This document shows, piece after piece, positions 39,391 through 49,519 of a stretch of DNA of 64,000 bases. Numbering within the stretch: the stretch's first letter is position 1; every line of letters starts with the position of its first letter. The DNA comes from Mycobacteroides saopaulense (lineage in GTDB: Bacteria > Actinomycetota > Actinomycetes > Mycobacteriales > Mycobacteriaceae), in NCBI RefSeq assembly GCF_001456355.1, contig NZ_CP010271.1, positions 3,472,001 to 3,536,000 on the forward strand, read 5' to 3'. The position numbers were made by a program, and so were the translations under genes. The notes beneath the pieces are model-generated. The model saw nothing but the letters and a program-made list of their open reading frames with translations, was not told the DNA's origin and made no database searches.

Positions 39391-39830
39391 TGAGCCACCT
39401 GCTTAATCTCGAACGGGATCGGCTGCTGTGCGGCGTGCGGGTGCTCGGCACCGGCGTACACCTTCAGCTTGCGCTCGATCTGACGGCCGAGCTTGTTCTT
39501 GGGCAGCATGCCGATGATTGCCTTCTCCACCGTGCGAGTGGGGAACTTCTCCAGCTGCTCGCCGATGCTGCGCTTGCGCAGACCGCCCGGGAAACCCGAG
39601 TGACGGTAGGCGAACTTGTCGGTGAGCTTCTTGCCGCTCAGGGCAATCTTCTCGGCATTGATGATGACGACGAAATCGCCACCATCGGCATGGGGGGCGT
39701 AGGTCGGCTTGTGCTTGCCGCGCAGCAGAGTGGCTGCTTGAACGGCAAGACGGCCGAGCACCACATCCGTGGCGTCGATGACATACCAGCTCGTGGTGAT
39801 GTCACCCGCCTTCGGCGTGTAGGTAGGCAC
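39387..39830 (-). CDS. rplM: 50S ribosomal protein L13
   Basis: A 147-residue L13 with [35 protein letters not shown] and [17 protein letters not shown]. It starts at a GTG preceded by AAGGAAAG. The upstream region of about 230 bases should hold the operon promoter. It is the first gene of the pair with rpsI. Confidence 0.98.
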   Translation of the reverse strand: MPTYTPKAGDITTSWYVIDATDVVLGRLAVQAATLLRGKHKPTYAPHADGGDFVVIINAEKIALSGKKLTDKFAYRHSGFPGGLRKRSIGEQLEKFPTRTVEKAIIGMLPKNKLGRQIERKLKVYAGAEHPHAAQQPIPFEIKQVAQ

Positions 39831-40060
39831 AGTCTTTCCTTGTCTACTCGGGTGGATCCCCGGACGGTTTGAGCCGTTCAGGGGGCTGGTCGTGGCGAAC
39901 GGTGGAGGTTGATCTCGGCGACCAGTGGTGACCCGAGCCTCGTGTGCATGACATACCGCACGCCAGCGGAGGAGTTTACCGGGACACGTCGCCGCAGGTC
40001 AAAACGCGGCCAAGCCCCTTGCATGGGACAGGACATCCAGTGGTCCCACAAACAAAACCG

Positions 40061-40095
40061 TGGGGCCTTGGTGGCTCTCCTCCACCAAGGCCCCA
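40061..40095 (-). terminator. Terminator downstream of esxU-esxT
   Basis: A perfect 14-base stem (40061-40074 and 40082-40095) with a 7-base loop, followed on the minus strand by CGGTTTTGTTT. A strong intrinsic terminator separating esxT from rplM. Confidence 0.88.
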
Positions 40096-40122
40096 CAGGG
40101 TCTTCAAACAACCGTCGGCGAT

Positions 40123-40410
40123 TTAGCCGTGCCAGGCACCCGCGGCGCTCTGGTCGGTGTGCTGCGCGTCCTGGTTGCCCTGGTCAACCTTCGAGTTGAG
40201 CTGGGTCAGGATCTGGTTGAGGTCCTCAGCGGACTGGTGCCAGGCCTTCTGGTACTCCTGGTACGCAGTCGCTTCCTGACCCTCGGCCTGCTGGACCAAG
40301 GGCTGGATGTCGTGCTGCAGTTCCTCGAGACCGGCCTGGAACTTGTTGATGATGCCCTTGACATCCGCAACCAACGCGTCAATCTCGCCGTGGTTATAAG
40401 TAATCTGCAT
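40123..40410 (-). CDS. esxT: EsxT, WXG100-like ESX-4 protein
   Basis: A 95-residue helix-turn-helix protein matching Rv3444c. The turn reads AWHQSAEDLN rather than WxG, a variation shared with M. tuberculosis EsxT. It should pair with EsxU as the ESX-4 heterodimer. AAAGGGG lies 7 bases before the ATG at 40410, which decides the start over an upstream TTG. It lies 48 bases downstream of esxU. Confidence 0.9.
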   Translation of the reverse strand: MQITYNHGEIDALVADVKGIINKFQAGLEELQHDIQPLVQQAEGQEATAYQEYQKAWHQSAEDLNQILTQLNSKVDQGNQDAQHTDQSAAGAWHG

Positions 40411-40458
40411 GGTCAATCCCCTTTGCTTGTGATGTCTTTGATGACTGGTACGAGACGC

Positions 40459-40737
40459 TTAGAAGGTCTGGCTCTCGTCCATCTCCTGGATCCGACGCTT
40501 GTTCGACTCCATGGTGTCGTGAATCCCGATCAGCACCTTCTGGATGTCGCCCATCTCCTGATCGAAACGAGCCATCGCCTCGTCAAAGGCGTGCCGCGCC
40601 TGACCCTGCCACGTGCTGGTGCCCACGGCTACGCGGTCCCGCAGCTGGGACTGCATCGCGGTGAACTCCTGGTACTTGCCGTCGATCTTCTTGGCAGTGG
40701 AATCGAGCAACGCCAGGTCATTCTGAAAAACAGCCAC
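40459..40737 (-). CDS. esxU: EsxU, WXG100 ESX-4 protein
   Basis: A 92-residue WXG100 protein (Rv3445c) with the turn motif TSTWQGQARHAF between two helices. GGGAGGA precedes the GTG start. No YxxxD/E signal is visible in the C-terminal tail, so the dimer may rely on another signal. It is separated from the Rv3446c homologue by 142 bases containing an AT-rich promoter region. Confidence 0.92.
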   Translation of the reverse strand: MAVFQNDLALLDSTAKKIDGKYQEFTAMQSQLRDRVAVGTSTWQGQARHAFDEAMARFDQEMGDIQKVLIGIHDTMESNKRRIQEMDESQTF

Positions 40738-40841
40738 TTCAGTTCCTCCCTTGTCCCCAGGCCCGGCCAGTCACGGGTGTGACGTCCGGTTTCTGGCCGG
40801 TTTTGTCCTTACAACTAGATACGATGGCCCGACCGTCAGAT

Positions 40842-40858
40842 CGGTTCCATCTTTTTCA
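40842..40858 (-). promoter_or_regulatory. Motif upstream of esxU shared with the type VII-like operon
   Basis: CGGTTCCATCTTTTTCA on the plus strand is nearly identical to 34762-34779 (one T longer there). Reversed, it gives an A-run followed by GATGGAACCG, containing the GGAAC -35 of SigM promoters. A CGTA lies 20 bases on, so the -10 is less convincing here. Confidence 0.45.
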
Positions 40859-40879
40859 AAGTTTTTTTCAGCAATCTTT

Positions 40880-42256
40880 CTAGCTACCCGACTTTACCGC
40901 ACGAGCAGTACGAATTGCTAGTTCACAGGCCTGATTGACGTCAGAATAGCTACCTTTCTTGTATTGACAGCCAACGCCTATCCGCAGGTCGTTGTCGAGA
41001 AGAACCGTCCACGCGATGTCATGGCCTTCCCGAACCTCGGTATAGGTGACCGCCGGCCGCTCCATCTTGGTGTCGTCGGCCTTGAAATCCGTGAACACCC
41101 CCGGTGGCTCCTTCTGCATGGCGGCTCGCAATGTGTCGGCCGTGGCAGCCAAGGTCTCGCTGGACTTCACCCGCACCTGGGTCACATGCACCATCGCCTC
41201 GGGGTCCTTGGGCGAGATCACCTCGACCCGAGCCGATCCGGCGCCGCCCGCGGGTATCCGGCGCACCGCCCACTCGGCGGGCACCATGAGCTGCACACGA
41301 CCCTCCACCAGCAGCGAGGTCGCCACCACGGGAGTCGTCGGTGCCGGCCGCTCCCGCGTGGACGCCACCGTCAGCACGACACCCGTCACCACGATCGCCG
41401 CGGCCAGCCCGATCGCGGCGGCCGGCCACCACCTGGGAAACCGCGGGGCAGATCTGGGAGGGCTTGCCGGTGTCCACTCGGAGGTCCTCGCAGCGGCAGG
41501 CTCCTCGGCGGCCTCGTCGGTGAACGCCGAGATGCGGGGAACCTGGCCGATATCGCGGAACACCGAATCCTCGGCCACCTGCGAAACCCCGGGAGTCAGT
41601 CCGATCCGGTCGATCGCGTCCACGATCGCCTCGCCCATCTCGGTGTCGGACGAGTCGACGAGGATCGCGGCGACGCCGGTGGGTTCGTTGCGAACCACTT
41701 CCTCGACCGCACGTCCCACCGCCCGTGCGACCTCGCCCGCGCTCTTGGTCTCCCAGGACCGATCTTCGAGATGACGAACCGTGGCGGCCGGCTCGCCATC
41801 GGACCCGTGTCCGACGACGGTGATGGCGACCTCGGCAGCTGCCACCTCGACCACGACAAATGAGCGGCCGGACAGATCGGCCCGCACGCCTCGCTCGGCG
41901 AGCGCAAAGGCCCGTGACCGGACCGTCAACGTCGCCGCCATCATCCGCGCGGCACTCGACAACAAGGTGCGCCGCCCGGAACTCCACGTCGTGGGGTGGA
42001 TCAGCACCATGGAATCGAGGCTGACGGGCGCATTCCGGTCGGTGAGTAATGACTCGAACAACGCCGCCCACAGTGCGCGGGACGGAACCACACGACCGGG
42101 CAACAGAGCCATCTCGTCGTCGAGTGCGGCTACCGCCGACCGCACATCGGAACGACCGGCTTCTCGGACACCGTCATCGGTTCGCGCCCGGACGGCGGTC
42201 TCGGTCACCTCGATCGCTACCCGCGCCCCTGCCAGCGGGTCGCGATCGAGAATCAC
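40880..42256 (-). CDS. Type VII secretion-associated protein (Rv3446c family)
   Basis: A 458-residue single-pass protein. The N-terminal half (about 1-225) looks actin/ASKHA-like (SGRSFVVVEVAAAEVAITVV, GVAAILVDSSDTEMG). A membrane helix is at about 276-298, followed by a C-terminal domain (about 310-458, VQLMVPAEWAVRRIP, GCQYKKGSYSDVNQAC) characteristic of this ESX-4 family. It probably helps assembly or energisation of ESX-4; its biochemistry is unknown. The GTG start at 42256 overlaps the eccC4 stop as GTGA. Confidence 0.88.
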   Translation of the reverse strand: MILDRDPLAGARVAIEVTETAVRARTDDGVREAGRSDVRSAVAALDDEMALLPGRVVPSRALWAALFESLLTDRNAPVSLDSMVLIHPTTWSSGRRTLLSSAARMMAATLTVRSRAFALAERGVRADLSGRSFVVVEVAAAEVAITVVGHGSDGEPAATVRHLEDRSWETKSAGEVARAVGRAVEEVVRNEPTGVAAILVDSSDTEMGEAIVDAIDRIGLTPGVSQVAEDSVFRDIGQVPRISAFTDEAAEEPAAARTSEWTPASPPRSAPRFPRWWPAAAIGLAAAIVVTGVVLTVASTRERPAPTTPVVATSLLVEGRVQLMVPAEWAVRRIPAGGAGSARVEVISPKDPEAMVHVTQVRVKSSETLAATADTLRAAMQKEPPGVFTDFKADDTKMERPAVTYTEVREGHDIAWTVLLDNDLRIGVGCQYKKGSYSDVNQACELAIRTARAVKSGS

Positions 42257-45200
42257 TGCGGATCGCTCCAAGCCACCTGGATCAGTTGTTGACCGCCCGA
42301 GCGCATGACCAGGGTGCCGCGGCCCGGTGGCTGCTCGCTCGGCCGAACCGTACCGAGCAGGACACCTTCATCCTTGTTACCGCTCATCTGCAGACCGATG
42401 CAGGAGAGGTCCTTCATCCGGGCCATCATCGGCTCGAACATGGCACGCGAAGCACCGCTGGTGCGGCGGGCGATGACGACGTGCAGGCCGATGTCCTTCG
42501 AGTGCGGCAGGTACTCGGCCAGCGGCAGCAGCGGGTTTCCGCTCGCCAGCGCCACCAAGTCGTAGTCGTCGACCAAGATGTAGATCTCGGGGCCCGACCA
42601 CCAGGAGCGGTCACGCAGCTCTTGTTGCGTGACATCGGGTCCGGGCATCCGCGACTTGAGCAGCTCGATCAGTGCCGGTACCTCGTCCACCAGCGTGTTG
42701 CTCGACATCGCGTACTTGGCCAGATGCTCGGTCTCGACGACACCGAGCAAGGTGCGGCGATAGTCCACGATGAACAGCTGCACCTGCTGCGGGGTGGTGG
42801 TGCGGACGATCTCGCGGCACATGGTGCGCAACAGGCCTGTCTTGCCGCACTCGCTGTCGCCGAAGATCATCATGTGCGGCTGCTCGCCGAACTCCAGGTA
42901 CGTCGGTGCCAACTCGGTCTCGTTGATGCCGACGAGGATGCGCAGGTTCGGTTGATCGTTTTGCGGCGCTTGTGGAACCAACGCGGCGTAGTCGATCTTG
43001 TGCGGCAGCATGCGCACCTGCGGGGCTTCCGCCGAGCTGCGCTGCCGCATGCTCGCCGCGGCCGCACCGATCGCTTCACCCAGGTCCTGATTGGACGACA
43101 CACTGTCGACACGTGGCAGACCGATGAGCATGTGCCGACGGTCGCGGGTGATACCGCGTCCGGGCCTGCCATCCGGAACAAGTTGCGCCAACTTGCGATC
43201 GAAGTCCGAGTCCAGCGGATCACCGAGGCGAAGCTCGACGCGCGTGCCGATCTGGTCCTTCAGGGCGGGCCGGATCTCGGCCCAGCGTGAGGCCGTCACC
43301 ACCGTGTGCACGCCGAAGCCGAGGCCCTGGGCCGCGAGTGCAGTGACCTGTGGCTCAAGAGCCTCGAACTCCTGACGCACGGTGGACCATCCGTCGATGA
43401 TGAAGAACACGTCACCGAACGGGTCGCTCGCGAGCTGGGGGTCGCCGGCACCCTTGCGCCGCCGGTACTCGGCCATCGAGTCGATGCCGTAGGCGCGGAA
43501 GGCGTTCTCGCGAGACCTGACAATCGTCAGCATCTCGGCGAAGGTGCGCCGGATCAGGTCCGATTCCAACCGGCTCGCCACCGAACCGACGTGCGGTAGT
43601 TGCGACAGTGAGGTGAGCGTTCCACCACCGAAGTCCAGGCAGTAGAACTGCACCTGCGCCGGACTATGTGTCACCGCAAGCGAAGTCACCAACGTACGGA
43701 CCGCCATCGACTTACCCGACTGGGGCGCTCCCACGATGGCGACGTTGCCCGCGGCAGCGGAAAGATCGACGATGTACGGGTCGCGCCGCTGCTCGTATGG
43801 CCGGTCCACGATCCCGATCGGAACGGTCAGGCTGCCGACAGCATCGAAGCCGGCGCGGCCGTGACGGGGAATCAGATCACCGAGAGTGGGCGAGTCGTCC
43901 AACGGCGGCAGCCACACCTCATGTGCGGGATTGCCGTGTCCCTCAACACGATCGAGAATTGTGTCGATGACCGATTTGCCGGTCGCCTCGGTGGTGGCGG
44001 CCGAATCGTCTTCGACCACTTCCGTGGGACGCATCTGCAACGCCACCGGCGCCGCGGTGAAAAGGCGCGGGGCGACACCCGCTCCCCCTGAGGAGACTGC
44101 TCGACGCGCCGGCCCGTAGGGCACATATGGACCGGACACGTACGAGGTTTGAAACCGGGTCAGCTCTCCCGAATCGTCCTTGAGATAGCAGGACCCCGGG
44201 GTGTTGGGCAGATGGTAGGCATCGGGCACACCGATGGCGGCACGGGATTCATTGGCAGAGAAGGTCTTCAGGCACAGCCGGTAGGAAAGATGCGATTCCA
44301 GTCCGCGCAGGCGACCCTCGTCCAGACGCTGCGAAGCAAGCAGCAGATGGACGTGGAGCGACCGACCCAGGCGGCCGATCGCCACGAACAGCTCCGCGAA
44401 ATCCGGGTGCTGGCTCAGCAGTTCGGAGAACTCGTCGACGATGATGAACAGTGCGGGCAACGGGGCGAGAGACGCACCGGCGGCGCGGGCACGCTCGTAC
44501 TCGGTGACATTCGCGAAGTTGCCCGCGGCGCGCAGCAGCTCCTGGCGCCGATTCATCTCACCGGCGAGGGCGTCCTTCATACGGGACACCAGGTTTGCCT
44601 CTTCGGCAAGGTTGGTGATGATGGCCGCGACATGCTGTGCCCGGTCCAGGCCCAGGAACGTCGCACCACCCTTGAAGTCCACCAGCACCAGGTTGAGCGC
44701 ATCCGGAGAGTGGGTCGCGATCATGCCGAGCGTCAACGTGCGCAGGAACTCCGACTTACCCGAACCGGTCGCACCGATGCAGAGCCCGTGTGGACCCATG
44801 CCATTCTCGGCCGCTTCCTTGATATCCAGCTCCATCGGAGTGCCGTCGACGGCGATACCGATCGGAACACGTAGCCTGTCACGACCAACCCGATTGCGCC
44901 ACACCACTTCCGGGTTGAGCAGCCCGGGATCGCCGATCCCCACGATGTCGGACCAGCGCGTGCTGACCTCGGTCTGGATCTGGACCTCATCGCCACTGCC
45001 GGTGAGTACCCGGTAGGGCGCCAGCCGGCGCGCACAGGCCATCGCCTCGGTGATGGTCAGATGGTCGGGGTGCGCGAAAACCTCGGACCCGACATTGCCC
45101 TTGGCGCCCAGGCCACGTTCGGTCAGCTCCAGTTGCATACCCCGACGGGCGGCCAGCGGATCCACCCTGGTACCGATCTCGACGAGGGTCACCGAGTCGA

Positions 45201-46236
45201 TGCCGTGGTCGACGATGAGGCGTTCTGAACCGATCAGGGTGCCGCTGTCCACGATGATGAGGATCTGCGGCCGATCGGGTGAGGGCTGAGCGGTGCGCGA
45301 GAATCGCTCACGCTCGGTGATCAGTGATGCCAGCGATTCCTCGACCTCACCGAGCGAGTGGTAGACCAGTCGAGACGAGCCGACACCGTCGAATGCGCTC
45401 GGATGCTGGGCGTGCGGAAGCCATTTGAGCCAATCCCAGTGCGGTGCCGCGTGTCGGTTGACCACTGCCGCGACCAGGAACTGGTCCGGGCCGTGGAACA
45501 TCGCCAGCTGGCAGATCATGGCGCGCAACATCCCTCGCGCCACCTCGGGCGAGCCATCGATGGTGACGGCGGCAAAACCTCTCAGGTTCAACGCGATCGG
45601 CAGCTCCGGCACCAGCGAGTGCGTCCGCACGAATCGCCGCAGCGCGACGGATGCAACCGGCTCGAGTTCCTCGACGGGCCCGATCTCCGGCGCCACCAGC
45701 TGGGCGGCCAGCCGCTGATCGCCGACTCCGACGCGCACATGGCAGTAGTCGCTGTCGCCGGGGCGCCGCTCCCACATCCGGCGGCCGCCTGCCAACGTCC
45801 ACAGCGCGGACGGGTCCGGGTTGTTCCACAACAGTGCCTTGCGTTGCGCACCGCCGGTATCGGTGACGTTCTTGCGCACCACTTCGAGATACCGCAGGTA
45901 ATCCTTGCGGTCCTCGTTGATTTCGCTGGTCTTGGCGCCCTTGCCGCCGCTGTTGGACACCATGCTGACCATCGAGACCATCATCATGATGGGGAACAAC
46001 ATGAACATCGGGCTGCGCATCATGCCACCGCCTGCGCCGCCACCGAAACTTCCCGAGGTGACGAAGAAGGCGATCATGCCCACCATTGCCACGACCATCA
46101 CCAGCGGCATGATCTTGGCGATGATCGGCGAGGGCACCGGCCGCGGAATCTCCGGCGGTGGCTGCACGTTGACCTCGCCACCCGGTACACGTGGGACCGC
46201 AAGCCGGGGCCGACGAATAAAGATTGTGGTGTTCAC
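42253..46236 (-). CDS. eccC4: EccC4, FtsK/SpoIIIE-type ESX-4 motor ATPase
   Basis: A 1327-residue membrane ATPase. Two membrane helices (about 42-60 and 75-93) are followed by three FtsK-like domains with Walker A motifs GATGSGKS (about 488), GAPQSGKS (about 835) and GDSECGKT (about 1124). It drives substrate translocation and recognises Esx dimers at the third domain. I start at the GTG at 46236; the frame upstream to 46302 lies in the eccD4 promoter region. It diverges from eccD4. Confidence 0.96.
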   Translation of the reverse strand: MNTTIFIRRPRLAVPRVPGGEVNVQPPPEIPRPVPSPIIAKIMPLVMVVAMVGMIAFFVTSGSFGGGAGGGMMRSPMFMLFPIMMMVSMVSMVSNSGGKGAKTSEINEDRKDYLRYLEVVRKNVTDTGGAQRKALLWNNPDPSALWTLAGGRRMWERRPGDSDYCHVRVGVGDQRLAAQLVAPEIGPVEELEPVASVALRRFVRTHSLVPELPIALNLRGFAAVTIDGSPEVARGMLRAMICQLAMFHGPDQFLVAAVVNRHAAPHWDWLKWLPHAQHPSAFDGVGSSRLVYHSLGEVEESLASLITERERFSRTAQPSPDRPQILIIVDSGTLIGSERLIVDHGIDSVTLVEIGTRVDPLAARRGMQLELTERGLGAKGNVGSEVFAHPDHLTITEAMACARRLAPYRVLTGSGDEVQIQTEVSTRWSDIVGIGDPGLLNPEVVWRNRVGRDRLRVPIGIAVDGTPMELDIKEAAENGMGPHGLCIGATGSGKSEFLRTLTLGMIATHSPDALNLVLVDFKGGATFLGLDRAQHVAAIITNLAEEANLVSRMKDALAGEMNRRQELLRAAGNFANVTEYERARAAGASLAPLPALFIIVDEFSELLSQHPDFAELFVAIGRLGRSLHVHLLLASQRLDEGRLRGLESHLSYRLCLKTFSANESRAAIGVPDAYHLPNTPGSCYLKDDSGELTRFQTSYVSGPYVPYGPARRAVSSGGAGVAPRLFTAAPVALQMRPTEVVEDDSAATTEATGKSVIDTILDRVEGHGNPAHEVWLPPLDDSPTLGDLIPRHGRAGFDAVGSLTVPIGIVDRPYEQRRDPYIVDLSAAAGNVAIVGAPQSGKSMAVRTLVTSLAVTHSPAQVQFYCLDFGGGTLTSLSQLPHVGSVASRLESDLIRRTFAEMLTIVRSRENAFRAYGIDSMAEYRRRKGAGDPQLASDPFGDVFFIIDGWSTVRQEFEALEPQVTALAAQGLGFGVHTVVTASRWAEIRPALKDQIGTRVELRLGDPLDSDFDRKLAQLVPDGRPGRGITRDRRHMLIGLPRVDSVSSNQDLGEAIGAAAASMRQRSSAEAPQVRMLPHKIDYAALVPQAPQNDQPNLRILVGINETELAPTYLEFGEQPHMMIFGDSECGKTGLLRTMCREIVRTTTPQQVQLFIVDYRRTLLGVVETEHLAKYAMSSNTLVDEVPALIELLKSRMPGPDVTQQELRDRSWWSGPEIYILVDDYDLVALASGNPLLPLAEYLPHSKDIGLHVVIARRTSGASRAMFEPMMARMKDLSCIGLQMSGNKDEGVLLGTVRPSEQPPGRGTLVMRSGGQQLIQVAWSDPQ

Positions 46237-46517
46237 TCGGCGCTCACCCCTGGCCCTCCGGTTCCCCCGCGTCACATCTCGTGGCAATTTGCTTTGCCCC
46301 ACGCTACCGCCCCGCCCACGGCGGGCTACAGAATAGGGCCGTTATATCCGGTGCCGCAACGAATTCGCTCACAGGATCGCCGCAGTCGCTGGTAGCGGGG
46401 CCGGCGAGCACCCGGATGCGGCGAACCGCTGGCGGCGTTCTGCCGCGTTCGGCTAGTGTGCATGCGCAAAGATCAATGACGCAGGGGCCAGGCCGGGGGC
46501 CAGCTAGGGGGCACAGC

Positions 46518-48053
46518 ATGACACATGCGCAGTCGGGCGCCGAGCAACGTTCGGCGGTACTCGAACTGTGCCGCGTTTCCATTCAGGCTGAGCGCACCCA
46601 GGTCGACCTGGCGCTGCCGACGAGTGTCCCGCTGGCCCTCTTGGTCGGTTCGATCGTCGACATCATCAACCAGCACGTCGGTGTCCCCGAGCTGACCAGC
46701 CCGGAGGATGCCGTGGAAACGCATTGGCGTTTGTCCCGGCCCGGTCAGCCACCGCTGCAGATGTCCAGCACCCTTGGGGAGTTGGAAGTCCGCGATGGCG
46801 ATCAACTGATTCTTACCCGATCCGACGTCGCCGCACCCGATCCGCTGTTCGACGACGTCTTCCTCGCGGTGTCGACATTCCGCACCGTGTCTGCTCATCC
46901 ATGGAGCCGAAACGCCGCCCGGATACTCGGCGCCGCGGTCTGCGGGCTGGCCGCCCTGCTCGGCGCGACGGCGCTGTTACGTGCCGGCGCCACGAATCCC
47001 GGCCTGCTGCTTCCCATCATCGCCGTGGCGATCGCCCTGGTGGCGATCACCGCCGCGGTGTTCGCGAACAGGGTCTACGACGATCCCCTGGCCTCGGTGA
47101 TGCTGAGTCACTGCGCCGTCGGCTTTTCGGCGGTTGCGGGCGCCCTCTTCGTACCCGGCAAGTACGGCGCCCCACACGTCATGTTGGCGCTCATGGTGGC
47201 GATGGTGGTGTCCATCCTGGCCATGCGTGCCACCGGTACCGGAACGATGTCCCTGGTCGCGGTCGCCTCGGCGTCGTTTCTCGGGTTCGCAGCCGCGCTC
47301 GGTTACGTGCTGTTCGAGCCGCCGATTTACAGCCTGGGAGCCGTGCTGGGCGCGGTAGGAATCTGCTCGGTGGCACTTTCACCCCGGGTGGCGATGGTCC
47401 TCGCCCGGCTGCCCCTTCCCCCGGTGCCCACGCAGGGCGCTCCCTCTCGCCCCGAACATTCCACGGCGCCAATCGAAGCCATCGAGGGTCTGGATGGACT
47501 CGACACCGAGGGCGATGACGTCGAGGACGCTACGGCGCTGCCGCCGCTGCCCGACCTTCGCGAGAAGGCGCTGCGTGCGCACGCCGTGCTGACCGGGTTG
47601 GTGTGTGGAACGTCCTCCGTAACCGCGGTGGGCGCCATGCTCGCGGCGTTGACCTTCCCCGGCGCGGGTGAGCATCACCCCACCGGCGCGCACCGGTTCA
47701 GCGGTGTGCTGCTGGCCGGATTGATCGCGCTGGCGATGATGCTGCGCGCTCGCTCGCACGCAGATCTCGCGCAGACGGTGGCCATCAACCTGGGCGGCAT
47801 AGCCATTCCCGCCGCGGGATTCGCCTTCATCGCGGTCGCCTACCCGGCAGCCGCGGTGTACACCACCGTGCTTGCGGCGATCGCGGCCGGATCGGCCATC
47901 GCGCTGGGCTTCTTGGTCTCGGCGCGCAAGTACTCACCCGTCGCCCGCCGCACGGTGGAGATCATCGAATACATCGCACTGTCTCTGATCGTTCCGATCG
48001 CCGTCTGGGTGTGTGGCGTCTACAGCGCCGTGCGGGGATTGAACCTGCCATGA
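46518..48053 (+). CDS. eccD4: EccD4, ESX-4 membrane channel component
   Basis: A 511-residue protein. A ubiquitin-like N-terminal domain (about 15-100, CRVSIQAERTQVDLALP) is followed by about eleven membrane helices, with a cytosolic loop (about 300-345) between two sets. It forms the membrane vestibule of the type VII complex. The ATG at 46518 has AGGGG upstream; the longer open frame from 46224 is not plausible. It overlaps mycP4 by ATGA. Confidence 0.93.
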   Translation: MTHAQSGAEQRSAVLELCRVSIQAERTQVDLALPTSVPLALLVGSIVDIINQHVGVPELTSPEDAVETHWRLSRPGQPPLQMSSTLGELEVRDGDQLILTRSDVAAPDPLFDDVFLAVSTFRTVSAHPWSRNAARILGAAVCGLAALLGATALLRAGATNPGLLLPIIAVAIALVAITAAVFANRVYDDPLASVMLSHCAVGFSAVAGALFVPGKYGAPHVMLALMVAMVVSILAMRATGTGTMSLVAVASASFLGFAAALGYVLFEPPIYSLGAVLGAVGICSVALSPRVAMVLARLPLPPVPTQGAPSRPEHSTAPIEAIEGLDGLDTEGDDVEDATALPPLPDLREKALRAHAVLTGLVCGTSSVTAVGAMLAALTFPGAGEHHPTGAHRFSGVLLAGLIALAMMLRARSHADLAQTVAINLGGIAIPAAGFAFIAVAYPAAAVYTTVLAAIAAGSAIALGFLVSARKYSPVARRTVEIIEYIALSLIVPIAVWVCGVYSAVRGLNLP

Positions 48054-49489
48054 GCCTCGGCGTGGTCCGCCGTAGCGCCACCGCTGCAGCCGTTGTGATG
48101 TTGGCGATGTCGTCGCAGCTGGCGACCGGTTCGATGCATGTGCTGGCGACGGCACACGCCTTCGCGCCCCTGCCGGTGGACCCGAGCATGCTCCCCGGCC
48201 CGCGTCCCGCGGCCCCGATCGAGCCCACCGAACAGAAGGAACTGTGCCGATTTCCCGGCATCGATCCCAAGCGCGACCTCAACAAGGTGCCCACGCAACA
48301 GCGCGGACTCGATCTGCCACTGGTGTGGCAGCTGTCGCGCGGCAGCGGCCAGACGGTCGCCGTGATCGACACCGGCGTGGCACGTAGCCCGAGACTGCCA
48401 CCCCTGATTCCCGGCGGGGACTACGTCTTCGAGGGTGGTAACGGGACTCAGGACTGCGATGCGCATGGCACGATCGTCGCCGGAATCATCGCGGCCGCAC
48501 CGGATCCCACTGGAGCAAGCGCCTTCAGCGGTATCGCGCCGGACGTCAGCCTCATCACCATCCGCCAATCCAGCGCGAAGTTCGCGGTGAAGGATAAGGG
48601 CGGCAACGACCGCGACGATCCCTCCAAGATCAGCGGCGTCGGAAATGTGGACACCCTTGCGATGGCGGTGCGTACCGCTGCCGACATGGGCGCGACGGTC
48701 ATCAATATTTCCGAGGTGGCCTGCGCCTCCGCCAAACAATTCCTCGATGATCGGCCTTTGGGGGCGGCGCTGCAGTACGCCGTCGACGTCAAGAACGTCG
48801 TCGTGGTCGTCGCGGCCGGAAACGTCGGCGACGGGCAGTGCAAGAGTCAAAATCCGCCACCGGATCCTGCCCGCCCCAACACTCCCGACTGGGATTCCGT
48901 CCTGGAGACGGTGAGTCCGGCCTGGTACAACGACCTGGTCCTCACGGTGGGCTCGATCGGGCCCGACGGGCAGCCCTCCAAGTTCAGCCTCGGCGGTCCG
49001 TGGGTCGACGTATCCGCGCCGGGTGAAGACATCGTCTCTCTGGACCCGAACCGCGACGCGCTGACCAACGCCTACATGGGTGATCAGGGTCCGGTCCCCA
49101 TCCAGGGCACCAGCTTCTCCGCACCGGTGGTCAGTGGCGTTGTGGCGCTGGTGCGTTCACGCTTCCCTCAGCTGAGCGCGCGCGAGGTGATGGATCGCAT
49201 CAAGAACACGGCGCATCGCCCGCCCGGCGGCTGGGACCCATATCTGGGCTTCGGCGTGGTGGACGCGCTCGCTGCCGTCAGCGACGACCTCGGCACCACC
49301 AGCGACCTCGCACGGGCCAATGCGGCCAAGAAGCTGGTGTTGCCACCCGCTCCTGCGCCGCCGGACCCACGACCGCGACGCGTCGCGCTCATCGGAATAG
49401 CGATCTGCGCGGCATTTCTCGCGGCGGCGCTAGCGATGCTGGCGCCGGTTCGCCGGCTCCGGCAGGGCCGGGACAACCCCGAGGCGTAG
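48050..49489 (+). CDS. mycP4: MycP4, ESX-4 mycosin protease
   Basis: A 479-residue subtilisin-like protease with a signal peptide (1-36), catalytic D107 (VAVIDTGV), H139 (CDAHGTIVAG) and S355 (GTSFSAPVVSG), and a C-terminal membrane anchor (about 447-467). Mycosins stabilise the type VII membrane complex and process some substrates. It begins inside the eccD4 stop and is convergent with eccB4, 30 bases away. Confidence 0.95.
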   Translation: MSLGVVRRSATAAAVVMLAMSSQLATGSMHVLATAHAFAPLPVDPSMLPGPRPAAPIEPTEQKELCRFPGIDPKRDLNKVPTQQRGLDLPLVWQLSRGSGQTVAVIDTGVARSPRLPPLIPGGDYVFEGGNGTQDCDAHGTIVAGIIAAAPDPTGASAFSGIAPDVSLITIRQSSAKFAVKDKGGNDRDDPSKISGVGNVDTLAMAVRTAADMGATVINISEVACASAKQFLDDRPLGAALQYAVDVKNVVVVVAAGNVGDGQCKSQNPPPDPARPNTPDWDSVLETVSPAWYNDLVLTVGSIGPDGQPSKFSLGGPWVDVSAPGEDIVSLDPNRDALTNAYMGDQGPVPIQGTSFSAPVVSGVVALVRSRFPQLSAREVMDRIKNTAHRPPGGWDPYLGFGVVDALAAVSDDLGTTSDLARANAAKKLVLPPAPAPPDPRPRRVALIGIAICAAFLAAALAMLAPVRRLRQGRDNPEA

Positions 49490-49519
49490 CGCCGGTCCTC
49501 GATGTCGTCCTGACGTTCT